A DNA stretch of 64,000 nt from Rhodeus uyekii (Eukaryota > Chordata > Actinopteri > Cypriniformes > Acheilognathidae): the NCBI GenBank assembly GCA_037043235.1, contig JAWRVZ010000110.1, forward strand, positions 1,895,501-1,959,500, given 5' to 3'. Of this stretch, positions 27,007-39,485 are shown in pieces; position 1 is the stretch's first letter; every line of letters begins with the position of its first letter. Under the pieces are notes generated by a model. That model was not told where the DNA came from and did no database searches. It saw only the letters and a program-made list of their open reading frames with translations. The position numbers were made by a program, and so were the translations under genes.

Positions 27007-27153
27007 CTCCTTCATTGTCCTTGCCATCTGCGCAGAGCGTCTCCATAGCAACGTCACAGCCAGCCCCTCTCCAACCTGGTTGGCAGACACAATGCCAGCC
27101 ATTCTGGTCCAGCGTGCAGCGGCCATTACTGTTGCACAGACCTGGGCATCCCT
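27007..27153 (-). CDS. tenm3: tenm3 exon: EGF repeat 8 and start of Cys-rich region
   Basis: This 147-nt exon (phase 1-1) encodes EGF8 ([18 protein letters not shown]) followed by [16 protein letters not shown], which opens the Cys-rich domain. '[20 protein letters not shown]' is one of the stretches I associate with teneurin-3. Acceptor tctctacag|, donor G|gtgagg. The exon lies 8.8 kb downstream of the EGF6-7 exon. Confidence 0.93.
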
Positions 27154-28107
27154 CTGTAGAGACAGACAGAGCAGTCATACACTAGTACGGACGTGTGTGT
27201 GTGTTCAAATTTGAGTTGCTATGTGCGTGTTTTAAAATTTATGTGACAGTATTCACTCTGAAAGCTGTTCTGTAGGTATTAAAAATCGTCATACATGGCC
27301 ACAGTAGGACACAGTGTGTCTTTGACTCGTGAAACACAAATGGTAATCCAAACAGAGATACACTGACATCGTCGAGAATGAAAGTAAAGGTTTAAAGGTG
27401 AACACAGACTGACGCTGGACTTCAAACAGGCCTAGTGAGATGCGCAGAGGCTGTAGATTCACATGGATGTAACGGATGCTCTCTCGACTCAACCTATCGT
27501 TTCAAAAGGGATGGCATACATTTGTGAGAAAATTAAGGTGAGATTAAAAAGGAAAAAGAACCAATTGAGGAATCCAAATGAGAACCCAGAAAACTTTTTT
27601 AAAGAAAAATTAATTAAAAGAAAGAAAATTGAATTTAGAAGAAGAGATCAAAGGAAAGGATATAAAAGGGTGACGGAATAATATATCAGCAGCAGCATCC
27701 ATGTGAAGCTACGGCATACAGAGAATCCCAGTGGCATAAAGTATAGGGTGGACATCTGAGTTGGCGAGAGAGTGTGTGCCTCCAGCGCTATACTTTCTGC
27801 CCAGGTCACATTCCGCCGGACGGAATCAGAGGAAAGCGAGAGAGAGGCCAGGGAGAGGGATGGGGAGGACTGTGGGACAAGCTAGGCTAACAAACACCAG
27901 GGGTCAGGCTGCGGGATGCATGGAAACAGGACCCACAGGATTCCCAAACAAAACTCAAGGACCACAGGTGTGTGTGTGTGTGTGCGTGTCAGTAGTTGCA
28001 TTTGTGTGGCTTGTTCAAGACAAACAATGATGAAATTGGCAGATATAAAAGACAACAATAAATAGAGCGAGGAGACTAGAACATAGACACGCTGACATCG
28101 TGCTTCA

Positions 28108-28450
28108 AGACAAAAAAAGTGAAGGAGGGAGAAAGAAAGAGAGAAAGCAAGAAACAAGGAAAGAAAGACACAGAGAGACAGCGGAGTGATTGCTTGTGAC
28201 AGTCTCCCTGGGGCTTTGGTATGCATTACCTTTAAATCCTATCCTCTCTCCTATTATGGGGCCAGGAGGGAGGAAAATTCGGGAAAGAAAATTAACAAAA
28301 AAAATCTGAGCACTTGAGTCCAAGTGAAGGACGATTCAGAACACAAAAACACAAAAGGGAAAGAGAGAGAAAGGAAGCAAATGACCATAAAGAGGGGGGA
28401 AAGGAAAGAAGGGCTTTGACAAGGAAGAAGGCGAGATGTTGAAAGAGGAG
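28108..28450 (+). repeat. Purine-rich low-complexity stretch
   Basis: Two long runs are almost entirely A and G on the plus strand (28108-28180 and 28262-28450), separated by mixed sequence. On the gene strand they are pyrimidine-rich. Confidence 0.75.
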
Positions 28451-30434
28451 TGGGAGCTGTTTCGACTTTGGCCGACTCCGTCTGGAGGATTTCCACAGCG
28501 TGTATATTGTGTTACTCAACGCATTAATAAATACCATACTGAGAAACACTATGTGCCATGTCTGGTTAGCATTGAATGAGTGAGAAAAACAAATAAAAAC
28601 AACGTGGAATGTGGTTCAACATAATAAAAACAAGCAAGAAAAATGTTCAGAGCTAACTTACAAAGGTTGGTAATAAAGTATCAAAGTAAGCCCGTAAGAG
28701 TTTAAGAAACATCTTAATCTTAAAAAAAAAAAATTGTGAGAGATCTTGGCGGTCTGATGCACCATATGCCAGTTTGCGAGTCTGGAATCACACTTGGCTT
28801 AGCACTGATTTAGCCCCGTGAAATCATTTCCAAAAACACCTCAGTAACAGTAAACAAAAATCTGCTAGTATCTCTTCTCTTGATCTCCATTTACACTGCC
28901 AGCTCGTACTTCATTAAAAAATAAACATGGCTGATCATTATTTGCATGCGGGCTTCGTTGCGCGCTATTGTTTTCAAAATGAACTCGAGTGCGACTCTGG
29001 GACATGGAGGAGATGCTAAACTGCAGATGTGGAGCTGCGGTGATTTAGTTGGGGCGAGGGGGATGGTTTGAAGAAGTTGGAACATTAGCCAAGGAGAGCA
29101 CTGAGGACATTGGATTGGATTTCTGACAGTCCAAAAAAAGAAGCCAATGAAGAATCACAATAATAGCAGACACGCAGAGGAGAGAGAGAGAGAAGAGGTT
29201 ATTAATGCTCCATAAAAATGTCATAAAGACCTCAATCCGGGACATAACAGCTCAAGGGAGAGAGAATGAGAGAGAGAGAGAAAAAGGAGAAAAGATACAG
29301 TACCTTGGACATACGTCTCCGGGTGAGCTTTTTACAGGGAGCAAGAAGAAGAAGAAAAAGGTGGAGAAAAAGGTGTTAAAAAGGTATGAAAAGACAGTCA
29401 ACCTGAAACCCACATACAGAAACTAAGAGCTTTTTAGTACTGGTTCCAAAGTGCATCCTCCTCTACTGACAGACATTCAAAGTGAGTAGACATGCTAACT
29501 GAATTCTCCTTTCTCACATAAAAATAAAGTTTCAAAGTTGCAAATAAAACATTATTGAAGTATGTTTTAAATATATATAAAAACATTGATCTACATCGAA
29601 ACATCACATTTAATTCAGTGTTACAAACAATTTCAGAGTGAAACTCTTTTGTAAATCAAAAGTAAATCCTACACAAAATATTTTTCAGTGAATTGTACAA
29701 CTCAGTACAACTGACACAGACTGGGTTAAGTAAAGCAAAAATACGTCCAAGTCACACGGTCGGTACCATAAACAATCCTCTGCGACACCATTTATGGAAC
29801 AAATGAAAAACAATACCTGTCAGAAATTACTCTCTTCCTGTTTAGTACTGAGTGTTCCCATAAATCACTCATATTGCATAAAGTAAATAACAAATGCATC
29901 ATGGGATTTACAGTATCATTAGAAAAGCACACTGAACGGGCCTCAAATGCTAATTAGAAACTGTATCCGGACGATTGACGTGGTTCAAGAATCTTGCTGT
30001 ATGTTTGCTATTTCACGTTTTACATTGTCATCACATCAGATCTATTATCCTTGAGCCCCTCAGCGTGTGAGTGAAATATTATATGGCCCTGAGCGAGGGG
30101 GAAAAAGTGTGTGTTGGTGGAATACTGTATGGATAAGCTCTGAATCATCTGCATGTGTGTACGAGAGTGCATGTGTGCATCTCCTTCCTGTGGCTAAATG
30201 AAATGATTTCTGACAAGGCTTTGGGAGAAACCCTGTGTGGCGTGTCATAACATTACATATGCTAAGTCACAACAAATCATCTTAAATAAAAGGTCACCTT
30301 TTAATACAGGCATAACAACGCTTCTATGCAGAGGCTTCATTAGCTGGATTATGTTCTTAAGGAAGACACTCTTATGTGTGATTGCAAGACAAGTGTGTGT
30401 GGTTAAGACTGACTGAAAGGTTGTGTATGTGTGT

Positions 30435-30437
<3 letters not shown>

Positions 30438-30469
<32 letters not shown>
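30438..30469. repeat. (GA)n microsatellite
   Basis: Uninterrupted GA run of about 16 units. Confidence 0.92.
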
Positions 30470-30471
<2 letters not shown>

Positions 30472-33400
30472 TACTGATTAAATTCCTCGGGTGTCTCATT
30501 TCCACACACTCACTGTTATGTCTGGGAGATCCAGAACTTAGACAGTTGTAGAAGACCGGGCTGCATATCTATCCTAGAATACACAACGTATCATGAAAAC
30601 ACAAGCTAACGCATACTCTGAGCTGGAAACGTGCCAGTGAGGGCAGCCAATTACTGGCTAATTACAACAAACTTTTGTTCATTTACATTGATGGTCCTGA
30701 GGGGAGATAGCGAGAGAGAGAGAGAGTAAGTGAAGGAGAGACAGAGGGGAAGAGGAAAAAAGGCAATCATCCCTTTATGGACATCAATGCTTCATTATTT
30801 ACGTGCACATTCAAAGAGCTCTGATTAAAGTGACATTAATCTGGAAACAATTATACACCACGTCCAGCACGACTCAGTCACTGTTCCTCCAAACAGAAAA
30901 AGAGAGAAAGTCTATATTAATTTCCATTATCCTAATTGCTATGCACAGCCACATGGTGGTATACATGCCCCCACAGCTGTGGGTATAGCTAGTGTGACAT
31001 AGAGGCCAAACATGTGTTTTAATCACACTCATGGGCACCTAAAGCCATCCCACAGAACCAATCAAATGTTAGCAGTGTGTCAGCCCTGTACCTGGCCGCC
31101 AGATGCCCTGCCACTGTAATGACAGGATAGCACACGCCATCACCACCTCCATCCGCAGTATTCGACAGACTGCAAGTCTGTATTTTCAAGTATTTTCTTT
31201 TTCAGAGCACGCTTGAATTAATATGCTGTGAAAGGGCGTTTGATTAATTAGCGATTGAAACGATAAAGCGCGGAAAATGATTTGTAGATGTACAGTGCGT
31301 GCTGTTTTGCTTTAACCCTCCATCTATCTCACATGGTTTGACATGAGGGGAGAATTGAGGGCATTGGAGATCAAGATGATGCAGTTGTGTGTTAGCATGC
31401 TGTAGGTTTTGCTATTGATTTCTCTGTCTGTACGCATGTGTGTATGCGTGATAATAAATGGGAGGTTTTGAAGGACAGGCACATTGGTACTGCATATATG
31501 GAAGTTGTTTTTTGTTCTCGACTGTATGTAAGGTACTCTACTGATCAAATGTTAAATACACTGTACTAATTACACTACTGATAAATAATAAATTGTGAAA
31601 TAGTCTTACATTTTCTAATAATTTTAAAATGCAATTTTCATTTTGTGTCAATGTATAGGAATCATCAATTATTATTGGGGCTCAATTATTAATAATGGTT
31701 GTTAGTATTATTATTGTTGAATACTGTTTTGAAAAATAGACTTTAAAATAACAGCATCTCTTGTTCAATCAATTTTATGTATCCTTGCCAATTAAAAGTT
31801 TTTTCTTCTTTTAAAATCATAGTTACACAAATATTAAACGTGACACTAATGCTGAGGTAAATGCGATATATCAAAAATCTCAAGACGTTGGCAGATGTTG
31901 GGGAAAAAAAATCCTACCTTTAAAATGAAACTGTAAACGATGAAAACTTTTTGTTCTAAGACGTGCATGTCCATCAGCTGGATGAACCTGAAAAATACAT
32001 TTTCGTAGCCAGATTTGAGCTGTAGAAGTCAAATTTGTGATACCATGCTTGTCAGATTTTATTTGTGATTTGACATGTTACTGAAACATAACCTTGCCCA
32101 GCAGTTTGGAGATTTCGGTCTTTCCTCATTCAACTTGCATGACTACAAAATAGCTGCCTGGGGGCCTTACCAAACTGGATGCTGAGTAAACCAATCTGCT
32201 CCAATAATGCCTTTGATAGGATTTTTCACACCACAGTTCAGTTCGTACTCTTTTACAGTATGGAAGTTTGACAAGATTATTTTGGATGCGTTTTTGTGTG
32301 TGGGTACGTTTCTCTGTGCGCACACACACATAGAGGGGCTCCTGCAGGGTTGACTGATGTGTGTGCACAGCTTGCTGTAATCCATGGCTTTCTCACAGTA
32401 AGAGTTGTGCTTCTGATGAATGATCTGGAAGGGCCCAAGGCCTAATGAAGCATACAAGTCTTAATAAAAAATCTTAAATGTCTGGCAGTGGAAGCTTCTG
32501 ACAAGCCACACTTCACAAAAAAATCTCTTTTCTTTAGCCATAAAGAGTCTTTAAAGAGCTATTACCAATAAAATCTCCTAAGAAAATGGGCTCACATGAG
32601 TATGTTCGTGTTCCAGAATATGCACCATTTATTCACATTATACCACATGATTCGTCATATTCCTAAACTTGTTACTAAAGTGAATGCTTGAGCTCTGAGA
32701 ATGTAGAGATGATGCATCTCAGAAACAGGATTTTATTTAGGAGTAACTAACTCACTGAGTTACACCAAAGACATTTTAAGTCAGTTCACTCAGTTATTAT
32801 TTTCAGTGCTACGAATAGGCGAAAACAGAAATTTACTAAACTTTTAGTCAAGATTACGGTCCAATATATATATGTTATATATTAAATCTGGATAAAATAA
32901 ATAAATATAATCGCTGCTTACACAAACAGGTAATGCTTATATAAAAAATATTTGACTGGCTCTTTTGTATGAAACTTCCACTTCCACTTTATTGGACTTC
33001 CACGTCTGTAGATGCCATTTTGTCTTTTGATTACTGATGATCAACAGGTGGACTCAAAAAATGACTAAATGAACCCGCAAAATTCAGTATGCTCTGAGAA
33101 GTCCTATTAACTTCTGAAATAACCAGTTATCTAAAAAGAGCATCGCAGCCTTCAGCAAGAGAAAGTGCAGTTGGCAGAGTGTGTGTTTTGGGTGTTGGGA
33201 GAAATATTTCATGCTCCTACTCTCCTTCGCTCTCTTCTCATGAAGCTCCCCAATCATTTCCAAATGAATAAACAGATCTGTGTCACACTAAGCTAAATCA
33301 AACAGATGCCTCTTTTAAAAATCTGCTGTACTGTCTGGATAAGTTCACATTAAAGACCATAATGCTCAGTTAGGATTAGAGCTTGTATATAAAATAGTAA

Positions 33401-33995
33401 AACACTACACTAAAACAGATTTTGCTAAAAATATAAAAGTAACATTGAGAATATTACAGTATAAAATAGCTTTTTATATGGGAATTTTCCTAAAATATGG
33501 GCAAGTTTCCTAAAGTGTGCCATTAGATTAGTTTAAATTGGGAAATTTGAGAATTTGATAAATTTTCTTGAATCAGTTCAAACTGTCCAGGATCTAGAAC
33601 AATATATGAAAGTGGCCCAATCAGATATATAGATATATGTAAAAAAGAAAAGAAAAATTAAACAAAAGAAGTCCATATAGCTATAATCCAAAAAACTATA
33701 ATATTTTGACAAAAATGAACTGAGGCCACTACCATGGAGTGTGTAACTTCTGACTTCAAGAGACCATTAAATTTGACATTTTTCAGAAAGACTTCATGTT
33801 ATAACAATAAAATATATACTGAAAATGTCTGGATGTCACTGGTCAGTGTGAGAGCTGTCTTACAGTACCTGTGTCTAAGTGTATTTGTGTGAAAGAATCA
33901 TGATGCAAGCATGTTGTAATGCAGGCATGTGTGTATTGACTCACTGTGAAGAGGTCTAATGAGAGTGAGTGGGTTTAGAGGGACAGGGAAGGTCA

Positions 33996-34015
33996 CTCAC
34001 ACACACACACACACA
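33996..34015. repeat. (CA)n microsatellite
   Basis: Short CA run, followed by further CA-rich sequence to about 34155. Confidence 0.9.
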
Positions 34016-35651
34016 AAAACAATTCACACATACACAAACCCACATCCCAACGTGGAACCAAGAGGCCCCCTTATCTCAGTCTGACACATATGATGTATGT
34101 GGTACCATAATTCTTTTAGCTCCCTCTTGTGCTCTCTCTCAAACACACACACCTTCTGCAACACGTGCACTCAGCAAAGAGGGACGAAGTATCAACCTTG
34201 GCCTAAAGAGATATATTCAATCGTCCAAAAGGCCACACACAAAGTAAGCACGACCTGTAAAATTTTCTGCACATAAATGTATTATACTGCATAAAACACT
34301 TTACACGTGAAGTGTTTGTTTTTTTCCAAGGCTAAAATACTTTCTCCATTCCCATTTAATACACAGGGACAACTTTAAGCCATTTGAAGGTACATTTCTG
34401 TGAAAAGTGTCAGCACATTGCTGTTTTTGTTAGAGCATCCAGACCAGCCTAATGCAGCATTACTGCCTCAACCAATAGAGTGCACAATTTCTTTAGCTGA
34501 CAAGCAGAGTAAGTATTCAGCAGACATGTTTGATAACAGTCATTATGTTTGCAATATCATTTGGTGATGCTAGCATCACAGAAATTTCTCACTTCAGCTT
34601 AAATGAAACTATCAAATTGACCAATCCATTAAAGCCACTGACATGTATTTTACAATATGGTCTCCTGCGGTCTTACAGCCATTTATCATGTGTAAACTTA
34701 GAGCAACAAGGTCATTAAGTGATCAAACTCAGCAAGCATTTTCGCTCTGTAAAGTTTGGAGTCGGGGTTGGAGTGTGGTGTGTGGGTGGCTGGCTCAAAC
34801 AGAAGAGCAGGACAGAATTACGTGCTAACCGTGCTAAATTGGAAGACGAATAGCAAAATGTTGGCCAGATTCTCATAAAGCTGCCCAGCGAAACAGGCCT
34901 GCTTGCTAATGAGGCCGCGTACCTCGATTGCTCGTGTTGAGTAATGGAGCAGCTGACGTACCCTGCTGAGAGTTGAGCTGGTGGAGGATGTAGCCAAGAC
35001 GCTAACAACGAATGAACAGATTTGGTGACTGACGGCTAAGCAACATGTAGATTTAGAGTTTGAGAAGAGACAAGAACAGAGGGACTTTAAAATATAAAAT
35101 CGTATTCAAATATACTGTATATATTTATTTTTAAAATATATGTTTTAATCTGGTAAGTGAAGACATGAAAAAATATAAATAAATGATGAACAATTTGGTG
35201 CTAGACCAGCACCAAAACAGAACTAACAAGCTACTATTTAACTTAGCATGACTGATTTTCTTTTAAATTTAAATAATGGACAGAGTTTAGTGCTTGAATA
35301 AGGAGAAATTGCTCTCGTTTAGCCCCATGATTTTCAGAATAGGTGTTCCCATGTGGAAGCTTGCATCAACTGCAATGAAAATGTCAAGCCTTTGATAGCA
35401 AGCAAAGGTCAGGGGGAAGGTACAAAACAGAACAAACACTCATAGCTCTCTTCCTGTTGAGGTGGAAGAGCCAAAAGCAGGTGGAGGAAAAGAAGAAAAA
35501 CAAAGGGAATATCCAATCAAAACGAGTTCAAAGATGTGAGGTAAACCTTCATAACAAATAGCAAACAGCTTTGATTCAAAAAAATTGGTTGCATAAAAAC
35601 GTAGTTTATTTTCACATTTCTTCAATTTATCTCTGAAGCCTTTCTACTAGA

Positions 35652-35925
35652 TGTTAGAATAAGGCTGTGGGATTTGCTCCCATTCAGACACAAGAGAAAT
35701 CAGTTAGGTCAGATGCTGATGTTGGGTAATGGGGCCTCCCAAATTCATCCCAAAGGGGTTCAATGGAGTTCAGGTCTGGGCTTTACGTAGGCTTTTCAAA
35801 TTGTTCCATACTAGACATCATTTCTTTATTGAATTAGCTTTACACACAGGAGCACTGGAACAAAAAAAGGTCCCTGGAATTCATTTGAATCCGTTAAAAA
35901 CAGGGTATTCTCATTCTGTTGAGCA
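35652..35925. repeat. Degenerate DNA-transposon-like repeat
   Basis: Phrases such as 'tcatcccaaaggggttcaat', 'ggagttcaggtctgggct' and 'cacaggagcactggaacaaa' resemble a widespread fish DNA-transposon-derived repeat on the reverse strand. No intact frame remains. Family and ends uncertain. Confidence 0.45.
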
Positions 35926-35966
35926 TGTAGTGCAAATTCTGACATACTGGTGATTGTTTGTCTTAC

Positions 35967-36152
35967 CGACGGTGCAATGTTCTCCAGTCCAGCCCTGGTG
36001 GCATTCACATTTGCCGTCCTTGCATGTTCCGTGCTCAGTGCAGCGTGGGTGACACGCTTTCAGATCGCATACCGAACCAGTCCAACCCTCTTCACAGCGA
36101 CAGCTCCCTCCTATACACACACCACGAGAGCCACAGTCCACTGCACACACCT
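35967..36152 (-). CDS. tenm3: tenm3 exon: EGF repeats 6-7
   Basis: This 186-nt exon (phase 1-1) encodes EGF6 ([17 protein letters not shown]) and EGF7 ([17 protein letters not shown]), each with six cysteines. It ends at HCTV plus one base. That point is splice site A of teneurins 2 and 3, where a mini-exon of about nine codons may be inserted between EGF7 and EGF8. Direct joining to the EGF8 exon also stays in frame (split Glu). Acceptor tttgcag|, donor G|gtaaga. Confidence 0.93.
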
Positions 36153-39100
36153 CTGCAAACACAAACGAAGGCAAAAAAAATTAAAATCACTTTTTGGTCT
36201 GGGCCGCAGCACAACCAAGGACTATAAAGGTCATGTGGTCTACAAGGTGGTAGCACATTTCAAACGCAAGTCTCCTCTACTCAAAACAACAAGAGCAGAG
36301 GTTACATTCCTGAGAACAGTCAAGTCTAAGTTATTGACTTCATGTGTGAAAAACTTATGACAGGAAATAGATAACTGCAGACCCCTGCTGTGTCTAGCGG
36401 GCTGTGTGGCGGAGGGGGGGACAGCCCGCCCCACCTCAATCGACACCCCGTAACAATGACATATCTCAACCTTGTCTGACCCACTGGAGTGTGTGAGCTC
36501 CTCGTGGAGGCTCTGACGGTGGGGTGCTGGCTAAAGGTGTGTGTTTGGGGGAAGGAAAGGAGACATCAGAGCGTGCAGACTGGGATGTGAATTGACACGC
36601 TGAACTTTCCACCCGGACCCAGAAGACAGGCCTCCCACATAGATTGAAGCAAACACATCAAGCCAAAATAAATCAATTTATATACACTCCACGGTCTGCC
36701 AAATATCAGGAGTACGTTTGAATGGCTTTCGGGTTCAAAGCTATCACAGAAGCATTTTATTAGCATTACTCTTCACAGTTTTGTTACTTTTCGCATCTTT
36801 CTGGCATGTTTACAGGAAACGATTCTGAATTGACAAAAGCTTCCATAGAGAAATTGTTGTCAATATAAACTAGTTTCAGGTTTATCATACCTGGACGCAA
36901 ATGCAATTGGCAAGAAAAGCTGACGCGGACAAAACGGATGCATTTTGAATGATATCCAGTGAAAAGCGTCTGATAGCGATTTGGATTGAGTTTATGAGTT
37001 TGTGTACGTGCGCATGTAGACGTGTGTGGGTTTGGCAGTATTGTAGATGAAGACAGGCTGGTGCAAAGCAAGCTGTAGTTTAACAGCCCACACACCATTC
37101 CACCAAAGCCTCGCAGTCTGACACACCCTGTCATGGTAGAAACAAAGCACTAGAAAGACATTTCCTGATAAAGACAAATCATGGGATGGGGTATTGTTAA
37201 ACTCCTTTCTTCAACCTCCTTTCTGACTCTTTCCCCGGCACTTCCTGACAAGGTGTGAAACCATGACATGACACTCAGCCAGAGCTGGTGAAAGTGTATT
37301 GAGACAAGGAAACAGAAGTGAAGAAATGTGGAGAGAATTTCACATCAGCCCTTAGGTCAGGTGAGTGCCAGTTTGTGGTTGGCTTCCCTGCTGCGTGCTG
37401 TTATTATGCCTCCTGCAGGTGGGCAGGAGTGACGCACCCTTTCAGCGTGCATGTGTGGGCGCCCGTGTGTTTTATCCTTCATCAGACGAGGCTCCACTGA
37501 AGTTCACCTCAGTTTCCTTAGAGCGGGAGTGTGATTGAAAGAGAGAGAGGCTGTGCTCAAGGAATAAGTTCTCACAGACAGATGGAGAGCAGCTGCTGGG
37601 AAGTACTTCTGGAAAACTGACGGCTCGAGCCGTAAGCCTGCTGCAACTGTACTATATCAATCTGGATTACTGTCTTTGCAAGTGCTGCTGCCAGAGTTTG
37701 TGGACTGAGTGCCTGAATGTGGCCCTGTTACACGGGGCCATTCCTGGTTCACTTGGTGTCCTAGACAACTTAGTTCTTTATATAATTGTAAGAAGGCTTA
37801 GTTTAGTACGTTGATTCCTAATGTGATTCTTTAAATGTATAAAGCAGAAAAATCAATAGAAACAATAAAACAATACAGCTATCATACGTACCGGTAATAT
37901 CATGATTCATTGATTTCATTAGCATTAGGTGTCATAAACAAATAATGAATATGTTTTACAGCATTTATTGACAGGCTAATGTAAATTTATAAATGTTGGT
38001 CATTAATTTATGTTTGTTCATAATACATTGTCTTCTTTTCATTTAAACTGTAATAATTTATAACTTAAATTATAACTTGAAATGTTAGGGTTTGATGAAT
38101 AAAAAAAAATGAATCAAATGTTAAATTAATCCTTTATTTAATTACCAATTAAAATGTTAAAAGATGTATTAGTTTATGTAGAGATGGCAAGATGAACAAA
38201 TGTTGTAAAGAAGTGTTATTTCATTTTAACCATTGCATTAACAATAACAATCCTACTTTTTTCCCAGTTTCTTTCCCAGGAAAGTTTAAATATGTATGTT
38301 TTTTTTTCAAGTATCAATGATAATAATGATAATGATTACTAATATAAAAATTAGAAATAAAAAGAACCCATTTTGTTTGGTAACCAGGTGTTGACCAAAG
38401 AAATGTAGCATTCACAGCATTCTAATTATTTTACAAAAACTGTGCAACACTTTCCAAAATAACATTTGGCTAAAAGAGAAAAGGGAAAAAGTAGGACACA
38501 TGCGCAACACATCTGTTGACACATGCCCTCCTCTGGAATTTTACATTTTTCTCACTCTATCATTATCTAAAACAAAAGGGGTAATACAAATTTTCTAAAC
38601 ACTTTTCTAACAAAATCTGTCCCCACGCACTAGGCGTTTATCTACGTTTACCACAGCACTGCAGCCATCAACGTGACAGAGGGGGAGCTTGCAGGCCTCA
38701 TTCATTAGCACTGCACTAATTGAAGATGTACAGCTAATTAATGGAAGGGAGGGAAGTGGTGGTTTACAAAGACATCAGGTGGTTCTTCCTCCATCGAAAT
38801 GGGGTTCGAAAGAAAGTGAGTGAGAGAAAAAGTGAGTGGGTGATTGCTGTGTGGGGCTCTAGGGTGAAATAGTATTTTCATTAGACACAGATTGCTGCTG
38901 GGAAAATAGCATTGTATAACTAAAAGGCCGACCATGGGTGAGTCCTAAAACAGCAGGAGTCCAATACTGCTCTTATTACAGAGATCAGTATCGTCACTCG
39001 CACAAAGACGTGCACACACATACCACACCAGCTGCGGCTGAGCTTTTGATGGACTGAAAGATATTTCATAATGATAGTGTATTTAAGGTTGACTCAAACA

Positions 39101-39284
39101 TGCCTTTGAGAAGGTCTGCTGACAGATTAAACAGAGGGGAGGACAGAAAATCTGAAATAACAGCCTGTTAATGCCTTTAACAACAATAAGCAGCCATTCA
39201 GTGTATCAAATAAAGCAAGATAAAATAATTAAGTGGGAAGTCCGACATATTGAGGAGGTGGATGCATGCATTCATAAAGAGTAC
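36153..39284. other. 3.1-kb tenm3 intron
   Basis: AT-rich from 37.75 to 38.6 kb, otherwise mixed. No repeat family or exon recognised. Confidence 0.7.
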
Positions 39285-39485
39285 CGATGGAGCAGTCGGG
39301 TCCAGTCCAGTTGGCATCACAGGTGCAGGTGCCGCTCTCCGTCTGGTAGGTTCCGTGTCCAGAGCACTGGTCTGGGCACATAGTCTTCAGGATCTCGCAG
39401 TTGTTGCCGCCCCAGCCTGGATTGCAGTGGCACTCTCCGTGAATACACACTCCGTGAGATGAACAGGAGGGGTCCAGGCAATCCA
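39285..39485 (-). CDS. tenm3: tenm3 exon: EGF repeats 4-5
   Basis: This 201-nt exon (phase 1-1) encodes EGF4 ([18 protein letters not shown]) and EGF5 ([17 protein letters not shown]). EGF5 again shows five cysteines, with Tyr replacing the usual third Cys. This matches the second dimerising EGF of teneurins. Acceptor cacacacag| and donor G|gtactc flank it. The frame joins EGF3 through a split Val codon and EGF6 through a split Glu codon. Confidence 0.93.

Larger units (their letters stand above)
27154..35966. other. 8.8-kb tenm3 intron between EGF7 and EGF8 exons
   Basis: This is where the optional splice-A mini-exon of about 27 nt would be expected, but I could not find a convincing copy. 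Contents are purine-rich stretches (27.53-27.67, 28.1-28.46 and 29.17-29.38 kb), microsatellites at 30438 and 33996, and a degenerate transposon-like repeat at 35652-35925. 34.4-35.05 kb is complex unique sequence. Confidence 0.7.

Noticed and set aside
28230..28250. Candidate splice-A mini-exon of 21 nt ending in taaag|gtaatg (minus strand)
   Set aside because: Length and frame fit, but the peptide (ERIGFK-like) does not resemble the known insert and the acceptor tract is weak.
28650..28672. Strong-looking donor gtaagt on the minus strand
   Set aside because: Joining to the EGF8 exon would create a stop at the split codon, and no coding sequence precedes it.
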